From: Sulfolobus sp. A20
GTDB taxonomy: Archaea; Thermoproteota; Thermoprotei_A; Sulfolobales; Sulfolobaceae
NCBI RefSeq assembly: GCF_001719125.1
Contig: NZ_CP017006.1
Location: 1,302,001 to 1,366,000 of the forward strand
Direction of reading: 5' to 3'
Length of the DNA: 64,000 nt
In this document: positions 36,677 through 44,822 of the stretch, one piece after another
Numbering within the stretch: position 1 is the first letter of the stretch
How the letters are laid out: the number at the start of each line of letters is the position of its first letter
Notes under the pieces: model-generated
What the model saw: the letters and a program-made list of their open reading frames with translations, nothing else
Database searches by the model: none
Told to the model about the DNA's origin: nothing
Translations under genes and position numbers: made by a program

Positions 36677-37626
36677 TCTATAACCTCCTCCTCCTTTCTT
36701 CTTTTCTTAATTTCACTTAACATCTTCTTATACTTCTTATTATCTACCCTTAATCTAGGATTAGCTACCCGATCGATCCCAATATTTATCAATGCGAACG
36801 AGAGGGCAACCAAACCTATCATCAATCCAGGTGGAATGTACCACCACCATAAACCTCTTAAATAAGCTTCTCCTCCCAGTGACCAATAGAGCAATGTTCC
36901 CCAATTTACTTGAGTTAAGCTTCCTAAACCAAAATAATATATAAAAGTGAATCCAGCTATTCCGTAAATTGCAGTGAAGAAGAAATTAGAAGCTATAAAG
37001 GGTAAATTGTTTGGTATTATTTGTCTAACAACTATGCTAAGTTTAGATTCTCCTATAAGCTCTGAAGACAGTATATATTCCCTTCTCCTCAACGGTAAAA
37101 CTAACGATCTGAGAACTCTAGCCCCCCACGCCCAGCCTGTAGTAGATAAAGCTATTAAAATCGTGATATAACCTAACTTTATCTGCTCAGCTCCTAAGTA
37201 AGCCCCTATTAGTTCAATAATTAATATGCCTGGTATTACTAAGAATATTTGTGTAATACCACTTAATATTCTGTCCACTAACGTATCAGCATATAATCCA
37301 GCAGATATACCTATAAAAATTGAAATAAGAGTTCCTATCAAGCCCGTAAGTAAGCCTACTCCTATAACTGGGAAACCTCCAACTAATAGTTGAGAAAACA
37401 CATCATGTCCATAATCATCAGTTCCTAACCAATGTTTAGGTGAAGGAGGAAGATCCCTAGGGAATTGCGTAGAATTAGGATTATAAGGAGTCCAAAAAAC
37501 CCCTATTAAACAAAATATTATTATTGCTAATAAGATGTACATCCCTACCCTAGCAACTTTCTGTTCCCAAATGCCTTGTAATAAGCTGTAAAACGGACTA
37601 TATTTATTTATTTTAAACCTTCTCAT
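36664..37626 (-). CDS. ABC transporter permease (DppC type)
   Basis: Inner-membrane permease of 320 residues with a long N-terminal helix, the DppC start pattern HWLGTDDYGHDVFSQLLVGG near 66-85, and about five more helices. The EAA-like coupling loop is visible at LRSLVLPLRRREYILSSELIGES near 172-194. A charged C-terminal tail (KKYKKMLSEIKKRRKEEEV) extends into the cytoplasm. It begins one base after the preceding permease stop codon and overlaps the following ATPase by 13 bp. Confidence 0.92.
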   Translation of the reverse strand: MRRFKINKYSPFYSLLQGIWEQKVARVGMYILLAIIIFCLIGVFWTPYNPNSTQFPRDLPPSPKHWLGTDDYGHDVFSQLLVGGFPVIGVGLLTGLIGTLISIFIGISAGLYADTLVDRILSGITQIFLVIPGILIIELIGAYLGAEQIKLGYITILIALSTTGWAWGARVLRSLVLPLRRREYILSSELIGESKLSIVVRQIIPNNLPFIASNFFFTAIYGIAGFTFIYYFGLGSLTQVNWGTLLYWSLGGEAYLRGLWWWYIPPGLMIGLVALSFALINIGIDRVANPRLRVDNKKYKKMLSEIKKRRKEEEVIEWTK

Positions 37627-37627
37627 T

Positions 37628-38659
37628 TTACTCTCCCTCAGTTTCCTCTTTACTTGTTCTAGGATCTATGATTCCATAAATTATATCCGCTACGAAATTG
37701 CTTAACACCATAGCAGTTACTAACATAAAAAATATTCCATTTAATAACGGATAATCAAGACCCGTAATCGCTTGATTGAAGAAATATCCTAGTCCAGCAT
37801 AATTAAACAAATACTCTATAGCTACAGCCCCTAAAACGGAATATCCTAAGGCGATTGAAAAACTGGTAAAATTAGGTAATAAGGCTAATCTGTATGCTTT
37901 ACTCGAAATTACTCTTTCCGGAACACCCATTAACCTATAATAATTCATATAATCCTCTTGCAATATAGGAATCATATTATTTCTCATGCCTATTATCCAC
38001 CCTGCAAGTGAAAACAACACTAGGGTTAAAACTGGTAATATGGCATGATATATAACGGACCATATAAAAGGTAGTGAAAATGTAGGCTTTAGAAATATAA
38101 ATGTATTGTATTGCCCGCCGGTAGGGAAAATATGAAGATCTACTGCCAGAAATTCTATTAAGATTTCCCCTGTCACAAACACCGGGAAAGTATATAAGAA
38201 CATGGTACCACCTAGAATTACGTAATCTCTAATGCCTCCCCTATGTAAGGCTGCTGATCTACCCAATAGATTACCTATGAAGAAAGCTGCGACCACCGCT
38301 GGTATTACAATCATGAATGTCCATGGAGCAGCCTCTGCGATTATTTTACCTACTGAGATGGGGAACTCAGTCAACGAGGGTCCAAAATTTAATCTTATTA
38401 TGTCCTTTAAGAAGTCGAAATATTGTATATAAAGTGGAGTATGATAATATTGGGATAAACCTAGTTGTTGTACCAATGTCTCAATTTCTTGCTGGACGTT
38501 TTGCCCATATGCAGAAAGATTACCTCCTATTCTTCCATATATTATAGTACCCAGAACGTTCCCTGGAATAAGCCTAGGAAGTATGAAATCCAAAGAGATT
38601 CCGATAAACCAAATAATAACATAGTATATACCTCTTTTTATTATGTAGTCCTTCCTCAT
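37628..38659 (-). CDS. ABC transporter permease (DppB type)
   Basis: First gene of the first ABC operon, 343 residues. It has an N-terminal helix (YYVIIWFIGISLDFILPRLIPGN), a long external loop ending NFGPSL, five further helices and the coupling segment MNYYRLMGVPERVISSKAYRLAL. It ends with the DppB pattern DIIYGIIDPRTS. A ggaag sequence lies five bases before the ATG. The order permease B, permease C, two ATPases, GH12, binding protein differs from the second system in the window, where the binding protein comes first. Confidence 0.92.
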   Translation of the reverse strand: MRKDYIIKRGIYYVIIWFIGISLDFILPRLIPGNVLGTIIYGRIGGNLSAYGQNVQQEIETLVQQLGLSQYYHTPLYIQYFDFLKDIIRLNFGPSLTEFPISVGKIIAEAAPWTFMIVIPAVVAAFFIGNLLGRSAALHRGGIRDYVILGGTMFLYTFPVFVTGEILIEFLAVDLHIFPTGGQYNTFIFLKPTFSLPFIWSVIYHAILPVLTLVLFSLAGWIIGMRNNMIPILQEDYMNYYRLMGVPERVISSKAYRLALLPNFTSFSIALGYSVLGAVAIEYLFNYAGLGYFFNQAITGLDYPLLNGIFFMLVTAMVLSNFVADIIYGIIDPRTSKEETEGE

Positions 38660-38818
38660 TATTCTTCCTAATATTTCATAAATAATTAGGAGTATAAAAG
38701 CATTATTTTAATTAATAATGTAAAGATGGTTAGATGAATTATATAAGTCTAGTCGATATTATGTTTAAACTTCTCTTAAAGTTTATAAATATGTATACAA
38801 AACATTAGTAAAATTCCC

Positions 38819-40552
38819 TTACTCTCGTTTCAGCTGTATATCAATAAAATTTCCCTTAGGTACCCTGACTTTGTTGAGTTGATTATCTGTTTTCACGTTA
38901 GCTAAATTATCCCTGATCCTAAACTTGATTTCGATATCGTAGTCATTCATGTTTAAGACTATAACTCTTTTATCGTATGGAATAAGACATACATTAAATA
39001 ATGGCATATCACTTTCGAGAGTGAATCCTAAATAATCGTAAACTATATCCCTCATAGTTTGTCTGACTATCTCCGGGTAATACTCCACGAGATAAGGGGT
39101 GTACTTAGTTAAAGATAGCAAATAAACTATGGAATTATCATATGCTATTTTATGTAATACCGGGTAACTCCTATTACCGTCAGTAGCATATAAAAGTATT
39201 TCCTCTTTTCCCTTATAATCTACTATTGGACCGACTGGAAATCCAATTTGTCTTCGGTGATCCATAGAGTAAAATTTGTCTCCTTTGATGAACGCCTTAA
39301 CATGAATAACATCATCGACCAATTCTAAACCATCTATATAACCTCCTTTAGCTATTACTTCTGTAGCTGATGAAGTCAAAATTAAACTAACTTTTTTTCT
39401 TACTAAATCAAATATATCTCCTTGCCTAATCCACTTATCTGTAATTAATACATAGTCTCCTTCATTAAAGTTATTAGATGGTAGCAAAGGTATACCAATC
39501 ATTCCTAAATAATCCTCAATATATCTGTCAGAACTGTTGGAATAGATTGGTTGAGTAACAGGCACTTTAATACCTGACAAATTCCCTTTTAGCTTATTTC
39601 TCAAATCTATTACCCCCTTTAGTTTACTCTTTAGCTCTGCTGTAAGTTCATTATAATATCCCAATAATGAACCTGCGTGAAATAATGTTACTTCCCTAGT
39701 AAGGCTTAATAGACTGAGCAGAGCTTGTTCTAAATATGACTTGACGGCAGTTGGAATACTCCAATTGAATCCATTCCCTTGATCAAACCATACTCCCAGT
39801 AACTTATCTCCAACTAATGCTTTAACGAAATTAGCAATAAAGAAAGAACCATATCTCCCCGTCCCTTCTCTCGACTCAGTTCCTACATAGATACTATCAA
39901 ACATTTCCTTTAATTTATTAAGAAAAAGCCCTCTATGATAAAAGTCCTCTCTCCACTCTGGCAATTTAAGGGTTATTTTCACTCTAGGATTTACTCTTCT
40001 AGATACGTCGACGACGTATTTCTTAGAGACATCCAAGAGCAATTCAGTCGAATATACTGCCCATAGACTACTTATCATGGCATCTCCTTTTCTTATACTC
40101 TCTATCAGCCTTTCCTTGGTTAATGAAAAACCAAATCTCTCGTTAAATAACTCTACATCATGATCAGAATAGCACCAATTCGACCAAAAATCATCTATAA
40201 TAATTTCATCAAATATTGTAGCTTGTTGACTCATAACTTTACCTACCAACTCTTTATTCTTATCATCTGATATACAGATTACGTTAAAGCCCAACGATCT
40301 CTTTTCTCCCCACCCTTCGCCCCAAGTACCTATAGCAACACCTCCTGCTACTTCAAATTCCTTCTCGAATAGATGTTTAACCTTACTCATTTCATCTGTT
40401 GAAAGTAAATAACCATCCCTATAATTCTCTAAGTATATTTTTGTAATGTTCATCTCCTTTAATAAGCTACTAATTTTATTTCTAGTCATTACATCACGTA
40501 GCACTCTTTCTACATCAAATGCAGTGAAGTACGTAGCTAATTTTAGGTCCAT
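38819..40552 (-). CDS. candidate glycoside hydrolase of unrecognised family (TIM barrel plus C-terminal domains)
   Basis: Protein of about 577 residues that I cannot place in a known family. The first 310 residues read as a TIM barrel. Strand ends carry acidic residues: IIIDDFWSNW (Asp120-121), LKLPEWREDFY (Glu199), YVGTESREGTGRYG (Glu226) and GVWFDQGNGF (Asp257). Residues about 330-460 look like a Rossmann-type (GH42M-like) domain (LGMIGIPLLP; DYVLITDKWI), and the last 100 are beta-rich. No signal peptide is seen once the start is set at the ATG at 40552; the 15 extra residues from 40597 are hydrophobic, but TATA-like tttaact about 24 bp before 40552 favours the shorter form. It lies between two oligosaccharide ABC operons, the typical place for an intracellular glycosidase. 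Function is inference. Confidence 0.6.
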   Translation of the reverse strand: MDLKLATYFTAFDVERVLRDVMTRNKISSLLKEMNITKIYLENYRDGYLLSTDEMSKVKHLFEKEFEVAGGVAIGTWGEGWGEKRSLGFNVICISDDKNKELVGKVMSQQATIFDEIIIDDFWSNWCYSDHDVELFNERFGFSLTKERLIESIRKGDAMISSLWAVYSTELLLDVSKKYVVDVSRRVNPRVKITLKLPEWREDFYHRGLFLNKLKEMFDSIYVGTESREGTGRYGSFFIANFVKALVGDKLLGVWFDQGNGFNWSIPTAVKSYLEQALLSLLSLTREVTLFHAGSLLGYYNELTAELKSKLKGVIDLRNKLKGNLSGIKVPVTQPIYSNSSDRYIEDYLGMIGIPLLPSNNFNEGDYVLITDKWIRQGDIFDLVRKKVSLILTSSATEVIAKGGYIDGLELVDDVIHVKAFIKGDKFYSMDHRRQIGFPVGPIVDYKGKEEILLYATDGNRSYPVLHKIAYDNSIVYLLSLTKYTPYLVEYYPEIVRQTMRDIVYDYLGFTLESDMPLFNVCLIPYDKRVIVLNMNDYDIEIKFRIRDNLANVKTDNQLNKVRVPKGNFIDIQLKRE

Positions 40553-40931
40553 AACTACTATTAATATTAGAGTTAAAGAATCTTCTATCATTATCATGCT
40601 TTACCTTTAAGATACTTGTTTTTAATTTCAAGAAATCATCAGATTGTACAAGTATAAAGGAGGTGATATATACTAAACCTGTTCTAGAACACTGAAATGA
40701 TATAAACATTAGTTAAATAGTAGAACTTAATACACGAGAAATCCTCGATTAGTCAAGATTATATCGATATGTATGATCTTCTGTAATATAAGGAATATAG
40801 TCAAGGTTATACATTACCTAGATGTTTAACTTTATTTTTAATACGTTTATCATAAGAGTTACATAATAATATAAGGAAATTTATATAACAATTTATAAAA
40901 TATTTGAATAAATAAGTTAATAAAAAAGTTT
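40553..40931. other. intergenic region with an unused Shine-Dalgarno-like sequence
   Basis: There is no convincing gene here. GGAGGTGAT at 40659-40667 is a perfect match to the archaeal ribosome-binding consensus on the plus strand, but the only reading frame after it runs just a few codons. The rest is A+T-rich DNA. Confidence 0.4.
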
Positions 40932-42782
40932 TTATATTCTCTTGTACGGATCAGGCACAGCACTAATCAGTTCCTTAGTATATTCATGGTTTGGATTTTT
41001 GACGATATCCCATACGTTTCCGCTCTCGACTATTTTCCCTTTGTATATAACCATCATCTCATCTGCAACATATGATACAGTAGCTATATCATGAGTAATA
41101 TATAATATGCTCATGCCCAGTTTCTTAAAATTCTTCAAAAGATTTAGGATTCCTGCTCTAACTGACGCATCTAACATCGATACCGGTTCATCAGCTATTA
41201 GAACCTTAGGCTCTACGCTTATAGCTCTAGCTATTGCCACTCTCTGTCTCTCTCCCCCGGACAACTCATGAGGATATTTACCTAAGTACTTCTCCGGAGG
41301 CTTTAGTCCAACAGTCTTCAATATTTCCCCTATCTTAGATTCTAACTCACTCTTATTCCTTACTTTTTTGTGAAGTAACAATGGTCTCTCTATATGCCAT
41401 TTCACGGTATGTCTAGGATCTAATGAGGAATAAGGGTCTTGGAATATCATCTGAACTCTTGATCTATAATATATGCTTCTCCTCTTAGAAGTTGAGGAAA
41501 AGTCTTTATCCTCTAGGTATATCTTTCCACTTGTTTGCTCCTCTATACCAGCTAATACTCTCGCAATAGTTGACTTACCATGTCCACTTCCACCCACTAA
41601 GGCTATAATCTTCCCTTTTTTAAGTTGAAAAGATACTCCATTAACGGCATAAAGCGGTTCTTTACTAACCAACCCTTTACTAACCATGAAGACTTTAGTT
41701 AAATTTTCAACACGAAGAATTATACTGGCATCGTTGCTTTCAGTTTCTACCTTAAGACTTCCTCCCTCCTCGCTATAGTATTCTGGAGGGACAGGTAAGG
41801 AGTTTAAATCGACACTATTATTTTGCTGTGGAATGTAACACCTAGAGAAATGACTACCATTTACATTCAATAGTCTAGGTCTCTCCATCTTACAAGTTTC
41901 GAAGTGAAATGGACATCTATCATAAAATCTACATGAGTTCGGAACGTTATTAACCAATACGGGTGGGTTACCCGGTATAGCAAATAGCTTATCTCTCACA
42001 TTGATTAATGACGGTACGCTTTTTAATAATAATAATGAGTATGGGTGTTTAGGAGAATTAAGTATCTGGTCTCTAGAACCGATTTCTACTATTTCTCCTC
42101 CATACATTATTCCTACCCTATCAGCTATCATCATCATTAAGGGTAAGTCATGTGATATAATCATTATTGATATACCTAATTTTCTTTGTATTTCCTTGAT
42201 ATCCTTTAACATGTTGTATTGGACTATTACATCTAATCCAGTGGTCGGCTCATCCAGTATTACCAGTTTAGGATCCAGCAATAGAGACGTTGCTATCACA
42301 GCTCTTTGCCTCATTCCTCCGGATAATTCATGAGGGTACATGTTAAGTACACTGCTTGGTAATCTAACCAATTCTAATTTCTCCTTAATAACCTTATCAG
42401 CCTCACTTCCGATTATACCATGTTCTTCCAATGCCCTCCTCATAAAATCGCCTATTTTCATAACGGGATTTAAAGCGTCCATAGCATATTGGGGAACCAA
42501 TGAGATCTCCTTCATTCTTACTTCTCTAATATCGTCATAACTTAGTTTCAATATATCTCTACCGTTAAATATTACTTCACCGAAAAACACCTTTCCTGGA
42601 AACTTTAAAACACCATAAATTGCTGATGCTAGTGTGCTTTTCCCGGATCCCGACTCTCCTACTATCGCAAATATCTCGTTTTCGTAAACGTCAAAGGACG
42701 CACCAGTAACTGCTAGGACTACTCCAAAAGGTGCGTAATATCCTACTACAAGGTTCTTTACAGACAATACTGAATTCATCAC
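40932..42782 (-). CDS. fused ABC transporter ATPase (DppD-DppF in one chain)
   Basis: A 616-residue protein with two complete nucleotide-binding domains. The first (about 1-270) has GESGSGKST, LSGGMRQRAVIA and VILDEPTTGLDVIV. A Cys-containing linker follows (SCRFYDRCPFHFETC, about 283-297, then a further Cys near 315), which equals the DppD C-terminal extension. The second domain (about 355-616) has GGSGHGKST, LSGGERQRVAIARAI and VLIADEPVSMLDASV, and ends SAVPDPYKRI. It is thus a head-to-tail fusion of the two genes that are separate at 34888-36676. It ends the second ABC operon and overlaps the preceding permease gene by 4 bp. Confidence 0.93.
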   Translation of the reverse strand: MMNSVLSVKNLVVGYYAPFGVVLAVTGASFDVYENEIFAIVGESGSGKSTLASAIYGVLKFPGKVFFGEVIFNGRDILKLSYDDIREVRMKEISLVPQYAMDALNPVMKIGDFMRRALEEHGIIGSEADKVIKEKLELVRLPSSVLNMYPHELSGGMRQRAVIATSLLLDPKLVILDEPTTGLDVIVQYNMLKDIKEIQRKLGISIMIISHDLPLMMMIADRVGIMYGGEIVEIGSRDQILNSPKHPYSLLLLKSVPSLINVRDKLFAIPGNPPVLVNNVPNSCRFYDRCPFHFETCKMERPRLLNVNGSHFSRCYIPQQNNSVDLNSLPVPPEYYSEEGGSLKVETESNDASIILRVENLTKVFMVSKGLVSKEPLYAVNGVSFQLKKGKIIALVGGSGHGKSTIARVLAGIEEQTSGKIYLEDKDFSSTSKRRSIYYRSRVQMIFQDPYSSLDPRHTVKWHIERPLLLHKKVRNKSELESKIGEILKTVGLKPPEKYLGKYPHELSGGERQRVAIARAISVEPKVLIADEPVSMLDASVRAGILNLLKNFKKLGMSILYITHDIATVSYVADEMMVIYKGKIVESGNVWDIVKNPNHEYTKELISAVPDPYKRI

Positions 42783-43720
42783 TTTTCGACCTCCTCTCTA
42801 GTAACAACTATATTAACTACCTTCTCATCTGTTGGTATAGGAACTTCAATTTTCTCAGTAGTGAATTTCATCTTTCTCAGCCTAGGATCAGAAATTTCAT
42901 CAAGACCTACTATTAGAAATCCTATACCTATTGCCATTACAACTATTGGTAGTATTGCTCCTAAGATCCACCACCAATCTCCTATTAAATAAGCAGATCC
43001 AGACGCTATCAGAGATAGCATAGTACCTAAGTTTTCCGTGGTCACGGGAATGACTCCCCAAAACTCTGCTGTAGTCAGTGACAGAACTCCGTACAACGTC
43101 CCAAACAAGAATTGCCCCATAGTTAATGGTACAATTGGAGGTAGAATTTGTTGGAACATAATCCTCCATGACTTCTCCCCTATCAATTTAGAAGCTATAA
43201 TATACTCCCTATTCGATAACGACAAAACTTGGGCTCTCATTACTTTTGCTCCCCAAGCCCAACCGGTTATTGCTAATGCGAACACAACCACGTCATAACC
43301 AATCACTGAACTAGCTGATTGAAAATAGGCTCCTAATAATATTAAGATTAATACACCGGGTATTGCCAAGGCTAATATCGTAGCAACGTCAATTATTACA
43401 CCCGTCCTCCTAGCTCCATAATATCCTCCTAAGATTCCTATTGCTGTTGATATCAGCGTTGTTAATGCGCCAATGCCTAATCCAACTAATAATGTGGGCA
43501 AAGTTGAAACTAGCATAACAGAAAAAACATCATGTCCAAATGTATCTGTACCCAATAAATGTTGTGAAGAAGGTGGTAAATTTGGTGTAAATGTAGCGGT
43601 AGGGGGATATGGTGTCCAAAAATGCCCAATAATGCCTAAGATTAAATCAGCTATTAAAATCGAGAATCCTACCGTAGTAAATGCATTTGTAAATATATAT
43701 TTTTTAATTTTTGAACTCAT
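42779..43720 (-). CDS. ABC transporter permease (DppC type)
   Basis: Permease of 313 residues for the second ABC system. It has an N-terminal helix, PPSSQHLLGTDTFGHDVFSVM near 45-65, about five further helices, and the coupling segment MRAQVLSLSNREYIIASKLIGEKSW. The C-terminal 35 residues are charged and cytoplasmic. Four-base overlaps at both ends (with 43717-44754 and with the fused ATPase) show tight translational coupling. Confidence 0.92.
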   Translation of the reverse strand: MSSKIKKYIFTNAFTTVGFSILIADLILGIIGHFWTPYPPTATFTPNLPPSSQHLLGTDTFGHDVFSVMLVSTLPTLLVGLGIGALTTLISTAIGILGGYYGARRTGVIIDVATILALAIPGVLILILLGAYFQSASSVIGYDVVVFALAITGWAWGAKVMRAQVLSLSNREYIIASKLIGEKSWRIMFQQILPPIVPLTMGQFLFGTLYGVLSLTTAEFWGVIPVTTENLGTMLSLIASGSAYLIGDWWWILGAILPIVVMAIGIGFLIVGLDEISDPRLRKMKFTTEKIEVPIPTDEKVVNIVVTREEVEK

Positions 43721-44754
43721 CCTTGACCACCTCTCACTCTCGGATCAAGTAAACCATAAACTATCTCTATAATAGCTAAGGATATTATTAGCATAACAAC
43801 AATGATCAAGAATATACCTTGTAGTAATGGTAAATCTCTATCGAGAAGGGCATTCCCTAGATAATACCCAGTTCCCGGTACTGCTAATAAACCTTCTATA
43901 GTTAGGGCACTGCTTATTCCAAAACCTACAGTTATGCTAAAGTTCGTAATATTGGGTAACATAGAGTTCCTTGATACAAACTTCCTTATTGTTGACCTCT
44001 TAAAGCCCAATATTTCCGCATAATTGACGTAATTATCCCTCAATGTATGAACCATGGTGTTTCTCATTCCGAAATAAAATCCAGGCATCAAAGAGACAAT
44101 GAAACCTATCATTGGTATAATATAAAAGTTAATCAAATTCAAAATGCCTTTGGGCGTAAGTGAAACGCCAGGAAAAGATATCATGACCAGCTTCAAGTTT
44201 ACTGAAAACGCTAGCTCTAGATACATAATTATAACGAAAGCCGGAATAGTAATTAAGATAGCTGAAATCACGTCAGCGAGAGTTCCAGACTTAGTTCCTC
44301 TTCTTATAGCGAATATCGAACCTAACCATGAGCCTAAGAAATAAGCAGATATAGAGGCTATAAGAGCTTCACCTAAAGTAATTCCTATAGACGAAGATAT
44401 GATATGAATTACACTTAGCGGATAATATGTTATTGAGACTCCTAAATTTCCAGTAAAAATTCCTTTAAGATAATGAAAATACTCAACGTACCAAGGTTGA
44501 GGTAGAAGACCAAACTCTGCTTCTAATTGATGAATTTCTTGTGAAAGTTGGGCAACTGACGCCCCTCCTGCAGCAGTGCTTGAAGATAATCCAGCTTCAG
44601 CTCCGGAGAGTGCAGCTATAAGTGTTGAAAGTGCATTACCCGGAATAAGCCTGGTAAGGAAGAAATTTATAGTAATTGCAATGAAAAATACTATAAAATA
44701 TGTTATAATCTTATAGATTAAAAATTTTATAGTTCTTAAGTTCAAATCATTCAC
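43717..44754 (-). CDS. ABC transporter permease (DppB type)
   Basis: Permease of 345 residues for the second ABC system. The first helix is ITYFIVFFIAITINFFLTRLIPGN, followed by an Ala/Ser-rich external loop (about 45-75), then NLGVSITYYP and five helices. The coupling segment is NYVNYAEILGFKRSTIRKFVSRN, and the family end VYGLLDPRVRGG is present. It follows the binding-protein gene by 68 bp and overlaps the next permease by 4 bp. Confidence 0.92.
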   Translation of the reverse strand: MNDLNLRTIKFLIYKIITYFIVFFIAITINFFLTRLIPGNALSTLIAALSGAEAGLSSSTAAGGASVAQLSQEIHQLEAEFGLLPQPWYVEYFHYLKGIFTGNLGVSITYYPLSVIHIISSSIGITLGEALIASISAYFLGSWLGSIFAIRRGTKSGTLADVISAILITIPAFVIIMYLELAFSVNLKLVMISFPGVSLTPKGILNLINFYIIPMIGFIVSLMPGFYFGMRNTMVHTLRDNYVNYAEILGFKRSTIRKFVSRNSMLPNITNFSITVGFGISSALTIEGLLAVPGTGYYLGNALLDRDLPLLQGIFLIIVVMLIISLAIIEIVYGLLDPRVRGGQG

Positions 44755-44822
44755 CCTACTAAATTTGTAAATAGATAAAAAATGATATTAACTTAAAATC
44801 TGTTATCTTTATTGTCATCTTT

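Noticed and set aside
40515-40709. 64-codon minus-strand ORF
   Set aside because: It overlaps the start of the candidate glycosidase gene in another frame and has no protein-like features.
42900-43298. ORFs on both strands within the permease gene at 42779
   Set aside because: They are shadows of a clear DppC-type permease frame that is coupled by overlaps to its neighbours.
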